DNA of 18,762 nt from CAYMPW01 sp964558505. GTDB taxonomy: Archaea; Thermoplasmatota; Thermoplasmata; Methanomassiliicoccales; Methanomethylophilaceae. The DNA lies in assembly GCA_964558505.1 (NCBI GenBank), contig CAZLEI010000024.1, positions 1 through 18,762 of the forward strand, written 5' to 3'. This document shows, piece after piece, positions 6,541-14,061 of the stretch. A program made the position numbers and the translations under genes. Positions within the stretch are counted from its first letter, which is position 1. Each line of letters begins with the position of its first letter. The notes under the pieces were generated by a model. It saw only the letters and a list, made by a program, of their open reading frames with translations, was not told where the DNA came from and did no database searches.

Positions 6541-6978
6541 ATGAAATTCAGCAATATACTCGTCCCGACGGACGGAAGCGAGCTCACCAAGGCAGCGGTC
6601 GCGCAAGCCGTGGAGCTGGCAAAGGTGACAGGCGGCAAGATTACAGCACTCTATGTGGTCGACCAGGCTATCTTCGTCAACATGCCTCTCGACTCGGCCG
6701 TGATGAACGTGTACACCGTGCTCGAGGAAGAGGGCAAGAACGCCGTCAAGTTCGTGGAGGACCTGTGCGCCAAGGAGGGCGTGGGCTGCGAGCTCAAGGT
6801 CGTCGAGGGCACGCCTGTGAAGGCCATCATCGACCTGTCATCCAAGTTCGACCTCATCGTCATGGGCTCCCTCGGAAGGACCGGCATGTCCAAGCTCCTA
6901 ATGGGCAGCGTGGCCGAGAAGGTGGTCAGGGGCGCGCTCTGCCCGGTCATGGTCGTGAAGTCACCGGAGGTCGAATGA
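6541..6978 (+). CDS. Universal stress protein (UspA family), ATP-binding type
   Basis: 145 residues, the normal length of a single USP domain. The start ILVPTDGSELT, the strand ITALYVVD and the signature G109-x2-G112-x9-G122-S123 are present, the last marking the ATP-binding subclass. Such proteins dimerise and act in stress adaptation, often as nucleotide-dependent regulators. The ATG at 6541 has an AGGGAG Shine-Dalgarno just upstream, whereas the longer in-frame extension runs through the amidohydrolase in another frame and is a shadow. No TATA box occurs in the 65-bp gap. An internal ATATTATAT at 6335-6343 may serve, or it is read through from the amidohydrolase. The stop overlaps the start of the CBS gene, showing translational coupling. 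Confidence 0.93.
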   Translation: MKFSNILVPTDGSELTKAAVAQAVELAKVTGGKITALYVVDQAIFVNMPLDSAVMNVYTVLEEEGKNAVKFVEDLCAKEGVGCELKVVEGTPVKAIIDLSSKFDLIVMGSLGRTGMSKLLMGSVAEKVVRGALCPVMVVKSPEVE

Positions 6979-7814
6979 TGAGGACCGTCGCAGACATAAT
7001 GACCAGCGTCCCGATAGTCGTGGAGGTCCCCGGCAGCCGCAGCGATGCCATCAACATCATGGTCAGGAACAACCTGACCGGCCTGCCGGTCATCCGCTCC
7101 TCGGACGGCAAGCTGGTCGGCATAGTCTCCAGGAGGGACGTCTTCAGGAACTTCGATGAAGACCAGCTCTCCCTCATCATGAAGAAGAACGCCATCACCA
7201 TCGGCCCCGACGCCACCGTCGAGGATGCCGCGAGGGTGTTCTCCACCATGAGGATCCACAGGCTCCCCGTCGTCGAGGACGGCAGGCTCGTGGGCATCGT
7301 CACGCCCACCGACATCCTGAAGATAGTCGCCGACATGAAGACGTCCATGACCGCCGAGATGGTCGTCCGCACGACCTGCGTCACCGCCTTCCAGGACGAG
7401 CCGCTGTCGTACACGATCGCGGCCATGAGGATCAGCGATGTCACCGCGGTGCCGGTGCTCAACGACGTCGGGAAGCTCGTCGGCATACTCACGGACCGTG
7501 ACCTGTTCACCGACCAGATGCAGGACCCGGCCGCCATGAGGGCGCTGGGCATCGAGGACAGCACCCTCGCGGGCTACCGCAACGTCCTGCCCCTGTTCTA
7601 CGTGGCGACGGACAAGTTCCTCACCGACCACCGCACGGTGCGCGACTTCATGGTCAGCGAACCGACCACGGTGTTCAAGAAGACGGACCTCGCAGAGGTG
7701 GCCAGGATCATGCTGTCCCACGACTTCGGTCAGATACCCGTGCACGGCAGCAAGGACGATCTCGTGGGAATGATTTATGATGTAGATGTCCTATGCGCCC
7801 TCACGGGTAATTAA
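6978..7814 (+). CDS. Four-CBS-domain protein
   Basis: 278 residues made up almost wholly of four CBS domains (about 3-57, 66-118, 126-178 and 221-275). Each shows the family pattern of a helix ending in a GLPVI/RLPVV/AVPVL/QIPVH strand, then LVGI and a D-containing helix. Between CBS 3 and 4 lies an insert of about 40 residues. Paired CBS domains usually bind AMP, ATP, SAM or other adenosyl ligands and regulate a partner. There is no catalytic domain. The start at 6978 overlaps the uspA stop (TGATG); ATG 6975 is the alternative, but the GGAGGT site at 6967-6972 fits 6978 better. It abuts glyS with no gap, so uspA, this gene and glyS are surely one transcript. Confidence 0.9.
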   Translation: MRTVADIMTSVPIVVEVPGSRSDAINIMVRNNLTGLPVIRSSDGKLVGIVSRRDVFRNFDEDQLSLIMKKNAITIGPDATVEDAARVFSTMRIHRLPVVEDGRLVGIVTPTDILKIVADMKTSMTAEMVVRTTCVTAFQDEPLSYTIAAMRISDVTAVPVLNDVGKLVGILTDRDLFTDQMQDPAAMRALGIEDSTLAGYRNVLPLFYVATDKFLTDHRTVRDFMVSEPTTVFKKTDLAEVARIMLSHDFGQIPVHGSKDDLVGMIYDVDVLCALTGN

Positions 7815-9524
7815 ATGAAAGCGGATGCAAACGAACTGCTGTCACTCTGCAAGCGCAGGGGATTCATCTGGCCGTCCTTCGAGATCTACGGCGGTGTCGC
7901 CGGCATGTTCGATTACGGCCCGCTCGGCTGCGTGCTGAAGAACAACATAGTGGACGTCTGGAGGGCCATATACAAAGGTCGCGAGGGCTTCGTGGAGATC
8001 GATTCCGAGACCGTGAACCCCCGCGAGGTCTTCAAGGCCTCCGGGCACGTGGACGAGTTCTCGGACCTCATAACGTACTGCACGAAATGCCAGGCGCCCT
8101 TCAGGGCCGACCACCTGGTCAAGGAGTTCTACGAGAACCCCGACGTGCTCACCCCCGCCCAGCTGGAGCAGGGATTCATCGACAACGGCGTCAAATGCCC
8201 CGAGTGCGGCGGCGACCTCGGACCGGTGGAGGAGTACAACCTCATGTTCAAGACCACCATCGGGCCCGGCTCGGCGAGGATCGGGTACCTGAGGCCGGAG
8301 ACCGCCCAGGGGATATTCGTGAACTTCCCCAACCTCTACAGGTACAACAGGGAGAAGATGCCCCTCGGCGTCATCCAGACCGGCAGGGGATACCGCAACG
8401 AGATCGCGCCCCGCCAGGGCATGATCAGGATGAGGGAGTTCAACATGATGGAGGTCGAGCTGTTCGTCGACCCCGAGGACAAGGACTGGGCGAGGTTCCC
8501 CGAAGTGGAGAACGAGACCCTGACCCTCGTGCCCAACAACGGCGTCGGCGAGATCTCCGTGACCGTGAGGGGGGCCGTGGAGAAGGGCATCATCGCCAAC
8601 CGCGTCCTGGCGTACTTCGTGTACACCACCAAGCAGCTGCTCGTCCGCCTCGGGATAGATCCCGCCAGGCTCAGGTTCAGGCAGCACCTCGTGGACGAGA
8701 TGGCCCATTACGCCGCCGACTGCTGGGACGCCGAGGTCCTGCTGTCCTACGGGTGGACCGAGATCACCGGCATCGCCGACAGGGGATGCTGGGACCTGTC
8801 CCGCCACGCGGAGTTCTCCGGCACGGAGCTTACGCATTTCAAGAAGTACGACGAGCCGAAGGAGGTCGAGACCGAGAAGGTAAGGGCGAAGCACAAGGCC
8901 CTGGGCCCCCTGTTCAAAGGGAAGGCCAAGGACATCGCCGCCGCCTTGGAGAGCAAGACCCCCGCGGACGTCAAGGACGGGAAGATCTCCGTCACCGTCG
9001 ACGGCGAGACCGTGGTCCTCGGCGAGGACTGCTTCGAGGTCGCCCTCGTCAAGGAGAAGATAGCAGGCGACAGGGTCATCCCCCACGTCATCGAGCCGTC
9101 CCACGGCCTGGACAGGATATTCTACTCCGTCCTTGAGCATTCCTACGACTACGACGAGTCCAAGGACTACACGGTCCTCAGGCTGAAGCCCGAGGTCGCG
9201 CCCATCAAGGTCGGCGTGTTCCCCCTAATGGAGAAGGACGGCCTGGACGACGTCGCGCGCGGCATCTACGACGCGATACACACGAACCGCGTCGAGGCCT
9301 ACTACGACGGCGCGGGCACCATCGGGAAGAGGTACGCCCGCATGGACGAGATCGGCACCCCCTGGTGCATAACCGTGGACTACGGGACCGTCGAGGACGG
9401 GCCCGACAAGGGCACGGTCACCATCAGGGACCGCGACTCCACCGTGCAGAAGCGCATCAAGGCCTCGGAAGCTAAGGATGTCGTCGACAGGCTCCTCGGC
9501 GGGGCCGACTTCGCCTCGCTCTGA
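7815..9524 (+). CDS. glyS: Glycyl-tRNA synthetase, archaeal/eukaryal alpha2 type
   Basis: 569 residues, typical for the homodimeric class II GlyRS of archaea and eukaryotes. It joins glycine to tRNA-Gly using ATP in the cytoplasm. Visible landmarks: the N-terminal RRGFIWPSFEIYGGVAGMFDYGPLG stretch, opening at residue 14, zinc-type cysteines C89/C92 and C128/C131, class II motif 2 around RNEIAPR (194-200) followed by REFNMMEVELF, motif 3 ending in HGLDR (R434), and the C-terminal anticodon-binding domain. The ATG at 7815 directly follows the stop of the CBS gene. This operon position behind a stress protein and an adenosine-sensing CBS protein is unusual. A perfect 10-bp hairpin follows the stop. 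Confidence 0.97.
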   Translation: MKADANELLSLCKRRGFIWPSFEIYGGVAGMFDYGPLGCVLKNNIVDVWRAIYKGREGFVEIDSETVNPREVFKASGHVDEFSDLITYCTKCQAPFRADHLVKEFYENPDVLTPAQLEQGFIDNGVKCPECGGDLGPVEEYNLMFKTTIGPGSARIGYLRPETAQGIFVNFPNLYRYNREKMPLGVIQTGRGYRNEIAPRQGMIRMREFNMMEVELFVDPEDKDWARFPEVENETLTLVPNNGVGEISVTVRGAVEKGIIANRVLAYFVYTTKQLLVRLGIDPARLRFRQHLVDEMAHYAADCWDAEVLLSYGWTEITGIADRGCWDLSRHAEFSGTELTHFKKYDEPKEVETEKVRAKHKALGPLFKGKAKDIAAALESKTPADVKDGKISVTVDGETVVLGEDCFEVALVKEKIAGDRVIPHVIEPSHGLDRIFYSVLEHSYDYDESKDYTVLRLKPEVAPIKVGVFPLMEKDGLDDVARGIYDAIHTNRVEAYYDGAGTIGKRYARMDEIGTPWCITVDYGTVEDGPDKGTVTIRDRDSTVQKRIKASEAKDVVDRLLGGADFASL

Positions 9525-9536
9525 GCGCAGAAACCT

Positions 9537-9560
9537 CCTCCCCCTCGCATGAGGGGGAGG
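9537..9560 (+). terminator. GC hairpin after glyS
   Basis: CCTCCCCCTC (9537-9546) pairs perfectly with GAGGGGGAGG (9551-9560) over a 4-nt loop, 12 bp after the stop. Confidence 0.55.
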
Positions 9561-9621
9561 TCCCCTTCAACCGTCTGGCCCGCCCGGGATGGACCGGATA
9601 TCCAGCTTTTCGAGTGGCATC

Positions 9622-9629
9622 TTTATATC
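9622..9629 (+). promoter_or_regulatory. TATA box of the CBS-HPF gene
   Basis: TTTATATC at 9622-9629 predicts transcription from about 9650. This rules out the upstream in-frame ATG at 9589 and helps fix the start near 9655-9664. Confidence 0.55.
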
Positions 9630-9663
9630 CTCTGCAATACGATATCATCACGAGGTGTTATTC

Positions 9664-10842
9664 TTGGGATTCAAGGACCTAGAAGATTTGAAGAAGCTTT
9701 CCATGATCCGCTCGCAGATCGACGAGAAGAACGTGGAGAACATTATGAACACCGAGTACCCGACTGTGGGTCCGGAGGACGACGTGGGTTTCGTCCTGTC
9801 CATAATGAAGAAGACGGGATACCAGGAGGTCCCCGTGGTGGATGAAGCGGAGTTCCTCGGGATGGTCAGCTACGGCACCATCCTGAAGAAGAGGAGCGTC
9901 ACGCTCGACACGAAGGTGAAGGCCCTCGTCAGGAACCTCCCCACGGTTGCCAAGGACACCGAGATCACGAAGGTCGCGGAGCATATAATCTCCACCAACA
10001 GCAGGCAGCTGGCGGTCGTCCAGAACAAGAAGAAGATCGTGGGCATAGTGTCCAGATCGGACCTGATCGGCATCGCCGCCAGCGTGAAGGCCCTCAAGGA
10101 GATCAAGGTCTGGGAGATCATGTCGAACCCCGTGGAGACCGTCGAGGAGAACACGATGCTCGACGACGCCGTCAACATCATGAGGGACCTGGACATCAGG
10201 ACCGTCCCCGTCGTCGACCAGACCCGCAAGGTCGTGGGCATCATCGGCATGAAGGAGGTCGTCGAGAACAACTGGAAGAAGGACGACAAGGCGTACGGCG
10301 ACAAGTTCAAGGCCGAGCGCCTGCAGGTCACCGTGGGCTCCATAAGCGCCAGCGCCGTCAAGACGGTGAACTGGGACGACAGCGTCGAGGACGCGGCCGC
10401 CATCATGCAGGAGTCGCGCATATCCACGCTCCCGGTGCTGGAGGGCGACGAGCTCGTCGGAGTACTGACCCAGTACGACATCATCGAGCTCATATCGTCA
10501 TGCAGGGAGAGGGAGATGATGTTCATCCAGATCAGCGGTCTGGACGAGGACGACAAGAACTACACGGACGCCATGTACGCGTCCATCGAGACCGAGATGG
10601 CGAAGATCACCAAGATCTACAAGCCCGAGTCGCTGACGCTTCACGTGACGAAGCACAACGAAGCGGGCAACAGCGCCAAGTACGTCATCAGCGCCAGGCT
10701 CTTCGTCAACGGAGAGGCCCTCCTGGCCAAGGAGGTCGGATGGGACCTGGTGAAGACCACCGGGGACCTCATGAGGAAGCTCAGCGACTCCGTGGCGAAC
10801 ATCAAGGACTCGAGGGTGGCCTTCCGCAAGAGGAAGAAGTGA
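9664..10842 (+). CDS. Four CBS domains fused to an HPF/RaiA-like ribosome-hibernation domain
   Basis: 392 residues from a TTG start. Four CBS domains occupy about 22-78, 85-140, 148-202 and 225-280. Residues 285-392 resemble the S30AE/HPF (RaiA) fold: an opening strand (MMFIQISGLD), a helix (DAMYASIETEMAKITKIYK), three strands (LTLHVTK, YVISARLFVNG, EALLAKEVG) and a closing helix (DLVKTTGDLMRKLSDSVANIKD) with a basic tail (RKRKK). HPF-like domains bind the small ribosomal subunit decoding region and silence ribosomes. The fusion suggests nucleotide-controlled ribosome hibernation (inference). Start choice: TTG 9664 has GAGGTG at 9652-9657; an in-frame GTG at 9655 would be leaderless; ATG 9589 lies upstream of the TATA box. 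Flanked by glyS and valS. Confidence 0.85.
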   Translation: MGFKDLEDLKKLSMIRSQIDEKNVENIMNTEYPTVGPEDDVGFVLSIMKKTGYQEVPVVDEAEFLGMVSYGTILKKRSVTLDTKVKALVRNLPTVAKDTEITKVAEHIISTNSRQLAVVQNKKKIVGIVSRSDLIGIAASVKALKEIKVWEIMSNPVETVEENTMLDDAVNIMRDLDIRTVPVVDQTRKVVGIIGMKEVVENNWKKDDKAYGDKFKAERLQVTVGSISASAVKTVNWDDSVEDAAAIMQESRISTLPVLEGDELVGVLTQYDIIELISSCREREMMFIQISGLDEDDKNYTDAMYASIETEMAKITKIYKPESLTLHVTKHNEAGNSAKYVISARLFVNGEALLAKEVGWDLVKTTGDLMRKLSDSVANIKDSRVAFRKRKK

Positions 10843-10848
10843 CCTTCG

Positions 10849-10868
10849 CGGGCGCGCGAGCGCGCCCG
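10849..10868 (+). terminator. GC hairpin after the CBS-HPF gene
   Basis: CGGGCGCGC (10849-10857) and GCGCGCCCG (10860-10868) are perfect complements, effectively an 8-bp stem with a 4-nt loop. It starts 7 bp after the stop and is followed by a CCCTTTTAA tract. Confidence 0.5.
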
Positions 10869-10889
10869 TCAACCCTTTTAACGGACGGT

Positions 10890-10920
10890 GTCCCCGGTCT
10901 CCGGCCGGGGGCATCTTTTT
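10890..10920 (+). terminator. Hairpin with T5 tail before valS
   Basis: GTCCCCGG (10890-10897) pairs with CCGGGGGC (10905-10912), one pair being G-T, and is followed by ATCTTTTT. It is the most intrinsic-terminator-like structure in the window and lies just before the valS TATA box, so it may insulate the two genes. Confidence 0.5.
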
Positions 10921-10926
10921 CTATAT
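10918..10926 (+). promoter_or_regulatory. TATA box of valS
   Basis: TTTCTATAT-type element centred about 25 bp before the ATG at 10946, fitting a leaderless mRNA. The nearer TTTATAAT at 10929-10936 is too close to the start. Confidence 0.4.
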
Positions 10927-10945
10927 CCTTTATAATGCGTGAATC

Positions 10946-13555
10946 ATGTCGCAATACGATTCAGCCGCCATCGAGGGCCGTTGGCAGAAGATGTGGAAGG
11001 ACGAAGAGGTCTACCGCTTCGACCCCGCTTCCGACAAGCCGGTCTTCAGCATCGACAACCCTCCCCGCTACACATCGGGCTCGCTCCATCTCGGGCACGC
11101 CACGGGCTACTCGCTCATCGACTTCGCGGCCCGCTACAGGAGGATGAGGGGGTACAACGTCTTCTTCCCCCTCTGCTTCGACGTGAACGGCACGCCCATT
11201 GAGGTCAGGGTCGAGAAGAAGCACAAGATCACGAAGCTCGACCTGCCCAGGCAGAAGTACAGGGAACTGTGCAGCGAGTACGCCAACTCCTTCATATCCG
11301 AGATGACGCACCACTTCGAGATCCTCGGGGAATCCATGGACCCCAGCATCTACTACCAGACCGACGCCCCCTACTACAGGCGCATCACCCAGCTCTCCTT
11401 CGTGAAGCTGTTCGCCAAGGGGCTCGTCTACAAGGCCAACTTCCCTGTCAACTGGTGCCCCAGGTGCATGACCGCGCTGGCCGATGCCGAGGTGGAGTAC
11501 CGCGACAACGTCAACAAGCTCAATTACATCAGATTCAAGATCGACGGCGAGGACGGAGAGGTCATGGTGGCGACAACCAGGCCCGAGCTCCTCTGCACGT
11601 GCAAGGTCGTGGCCGTCCACCCGGACGATGCCGAGAAGCAGCACCTGGTCGGCAAGAACCTCGTCACCCCCCTGTACGGCAGGAAGGTCAAGGTCATAGC
11701 CGACCCGAAGGTCGACCCGGAATACGGCACCGGGAACGTGATGATCTGCACGATCGGCGACAAAGAGGACCTGGAATGGGTCATGAAGTACCACCTCGAG
11801 ATGGAGAAGGGCATCGACGAGCAGGGCAGGATGACCGAGCTCGCCGGCAAGTACGCCGGCATGCCCGTCGCCGAGGCCCGCGAGGCCGCCATCCAGGACC
11901 TGAAGGACCAGGGCATCCTGGTCAAGCAGGAGGACAACCCCCAGAACGTCTCCATATGCTGGAGGTGCCACACCCCGATCGAGTTCCTGCAGGTCCCCCA
12001 GTGGTTCCTGAGGACCACCGACCTGAAGAAAGAGGTCCTGGCCAGGGCGGACGAGATCAACTGGTTCCCCGAGTTCATGAAGATCAGGCTCAGAGACTGG
12101 GTCAACTCCCTCGAATGGGACTGGGTCCTCAGCAGGCAGCGCATATTCGCCACGCCGGTACCAGTGTGGGAGTGCGCGAAATGCGGCCATGCGGTGTGCG
12201 CCACGGAGTCCCAGTGCTACGTGGACCCCACCATGGACAAACCGCCCGTGGACGTCTGCCCCGAATGCGGCGGCGAGCTGATCGGATGCACCGATGTCTT
12301 CGACACGTGGATGGACTCTTCCGGGTCCGCCCTCTACAACACGTACTGGGAGAGGGATGCGGAGCTCCACGAGAAGCTGTTCCCAATGTCCCTCAGGCCC
12401 CAGTCCCACGACATCATCAGGACCTGGGCGTTCTACTCCATACTCAGGAGCGAGCAGATCGAGCACAGCAGGCCCTGGGACGACATCATGATCCACGGGT
12501 TCATCATGGCCCCCGACGGGACCCCCATGCACTCTTCGATCGGCAACGTCATCGACCCCATCCCGATCCTCGAGCAGTACGGCGCCGATGCGCTCAGGTA
12601 CTACGCCGGCACCTGCTCCCTCGGCATCGACCACGCGTTCAGGGAGAAGGACGTCATCCGCGGAAGGAAGCTCTGCAACAAGATCTTCAACCTCGGGCAG
12701 TTCGTCGGCCGTTTCTTCGACTCCAAGCCTGCCGCGCCCGCGGAGCTCCGCGCATCCGACAGGTGGATCATCAGCAGGTACTCCAAGGTCGTCAAGGCCG
12801 CCACCGAGAGCCTGGACGTCTACCAGTTCGACAAGGCCCTCAGGGACGTCGAGGGTTTCATCTGGCACGAGTTCGCGGACCACTACGTCGAGATGGTGAA
12901 GTCCAGGAAGGACGACGCCGTGAAGTACACCCTGTACAACGTGTTCCTCGGCTGCATCAAGCTCATGGCGCCGTTCCAGCCCCACGTGACCGAGGACGTC
13001 TACCAGGAGCACTTCCAGAGGTTCGAGGGGACAAAGAGCGTTCACCTGGCCTCCTGGCCCGAGCCGATCTTCGAGGACGAGGAGGCCGAGAGGGTCGGAG
13101 ACGTCCTGAAGGACGTCATCGCCGCCGTGCGCTCCTGGAAATCCGAGAAGAAGGTCCCGCTCAACGCGGACCTGGAGCTCGTGGAGCTTATCGGCCAGGA
13201 CGCCAAGGTGCTGGAGGCCGCCAAGGCCGACATCGTCGAGACTGTCAAGGCCAAGAAGCTGGAGATCGTGACCGAGGCCGCGATCACCGAGGACGTCTAC
13301 GCGATAAAGCCCGTGCATGCGAAGCTCGGCCCCGCGTTCAAGACCCAGGCGAAGGCCATCGTGGCCTCTGTTGCGGCCATGGACCCCAAGGAGGTCGCCG
13401 CCGCCATCGCCCAGGGCCCTCTGGAGCTCGACATCGACGGCGAGAAGGTCTCGGTGCCCGCAGAGTTCCTGGAGACCGTCAAGCGCCTCATGCTTGACGG
13501 CAAGGCCGTGGACACCCTGCAGGTCGGCAACGTCCTCGTGGCCATAGAGCAGTGA
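10946..13555 (+). CDS. valS: Valyl-tRNA synthetase
   Basis: 869 residues of a class I aminoacyl-tRNA synthetase that charges tRNA-Val and edits mischarged threonine. The HIGH motif appears as HLGH (48-51) after NPPRYTSGS. The editing (CP1) region, zinc-type CxxC pairs (CPRC, CWRC, CAKC, CPEC), a DTWMDSSGSALY block, and the C-terminal helical anticodon domain are all present. The KMSKS region is odd: where KMSKS is expected before GNVIDP the sequence reads PMHSSI (527-532), lacking both lysines. The rest of the protein is intact and unbroken, so it is presumably functional and this is probably a lineage variant. Has its own promoter after a T-tailed hairpin; a perfect 10-bp hairpin follows the stop. 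Confidence 0.95.
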   Translation: MSQYDSAAIEGRWQKMWKDEEVYRFDPASDKPVFSIDNPPRYTSGSLHLGHATGYSLIDFAARYRRMRGYNVFFPLCFDVNGTPIEVRVEKKHKITKLDLPRQKYRELCSEYANSFISEMTHHFEILGESMDPSIYYQTDAPYYRRITQLSFVKLFAKGLVYKANFPVNWCPRCMTALADAEVEYRDNVNKLNYIRFKIDGEDGEVMVATTRPELLCTCKVVAVHPDDAEKQHLVGKNLVTPLYGRKVKVIADPKVDPEYGTGNVMICTIGDKEDLEWVMKYHLEMEKGIDEQGRMTELAGKYAGMPVAEAREAAIQDLKDQGILVKQEDNPQNVSICWRCHTPIEFLQVPQWFLRTTDLKKEVLARADEINWFPEFMKIRLRDWVNSLEWDWVLSRQRIFATPVPVWECAKCGHAVCATESQCYVDPTMDKPPVDVCPECGGELIGCTDVFDTWMDSSGSALYNTYWERDAELHEKLFPMSLRPQSHDIIRTWAFYSILRSEQIEHSRPWDDIMIHGFIMAPDGTPMHSSIGNVIDPIPILEQYGADALRYYAGTCSLGIDHAFREKDVIRGRKLCNKIFNLGQFVGRFFDSKPAAPAELRASDRWIISRYSKVVKAATESLDVYQFDKALRDVEGFIWHEFADHYVEMVKSRKDDAVKYTLYNVFLGCIKLMAPFQPHVTEDVYQEHFQRFEGTKSVHLASWPEPIFEDEEAERVGDVLKDVIAAVRSWKSEKKVPLNADLELVELIGQDAKVLEAAKADIVETVKAKKLEIVTEAAITEDVYAIKPVHAKLGPAFKTQAKAIVASVAAMDPKEVAAAIAQGPLELDIDGEKVSVPAEFLETVKRLMLDGKAVDTLQVGNVLVAIEQ

Positions 13556-13562
13556 ACCCAAC

Positions 13563-13585
13563 GCCCGCCGGGACTCCCGGCGGGC
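13563..13585 (+). terminator. GC hairpin after valS
   Basis: GCCCGCCGGG (13563-13572) pairs perfectly with CCCGGCGGGC (13576-13585) over a 3-nt loop, 7 bp after the stop, then ACATCCTTTT. Confidence 0.6.
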
Positions 13586-14061
13586 ACATCCTTTTCATAC
13601 TGCCCGAACAGCCTCCCGGGACGCTTTCCGCAGAATGCATATTAATCCACCTTCGCGGCCCTACAACGGCCTACAGGCCGTTCCGGGGGCATCCGCTGAC
13701 AGAATACCGGATTCCCATATGTGCTGACAGTCCGCTTTCCGAAACATGGAACCCTGTTCCGTCTGGGATCGGAGCTCGCCCTGATGCATGTGCAGAAGCG
13801 TATGAGGCGCGTGCATGGTTCGAACACAGCCGAACCTATTTCCATACTCCTCGTCAGAGAACCCAAATTAAAACCGATCTGTAATGAATGACCGGATCGA
13901 TCGATGGCGGCAGTCTGAGTATATGCACAGAGATGACCGATTGTGCCAGTGATACTTGATCCGTTCGCGGTCGAAGGCCCCGGGCAATTCCCGTTGTCCT
14001 GTCAGGCGTGAAGTGGCACCATCCCGAGGACCTCTGCCCATGACGTGGCATGAACGAGATA
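13586..14061. other. Non-coding 476-bp stretch at the border of the accessory region
   Basis: No recognisable gene. It holds a small hairpin (AACGGCCT 13665-13672 with AGGCCGTT 13675-13682), a GGAAC-CCT-GTTCC dyad at 13748-13760, and one copy of a 15-bp direct repeat (14014-14028) whose second copy is at 15631-15645. A minus-strand 67-codon frame (13845-13642) with a possible TATA at 13863-13873 is open, but its composition is not protein-like. Confidence 0.5.
14014..14028. repeat. 15-bp direct repeat, left copy
   Basis: TGGCACCATCCCGAG, identical to 15631-15645. The two copies bracket the DUF4143 ATPase gene. Confidence 0.6.

Noticed and set aside
9589..9663. ATG 9589 as start of the CBS-HPF protein
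   Set aside because: It lies upstream of the TATA box at 9622-9629, and the extra residues do not resemble the family.
10961..13561. Long antisense open frame opposite valS (866 codons)
   Set aside because: GC-rich codon bias keeps the antisense frame open; the translation is low-complexity and valS is certain.
13808..13830. tRNA T-arm (GGTTCGAA)
   Set aside because: The flanks do not pair into a 5-bp stem, and no acceptor or anticodon arm can be built.
13642..13845. 67-codon minus-strand gene
   Set aside because: A TATA-like element is near, but composition is Cys/Arg-rich and shadow-like, the ribosome site is too close to the ATG, and no family is recognised.
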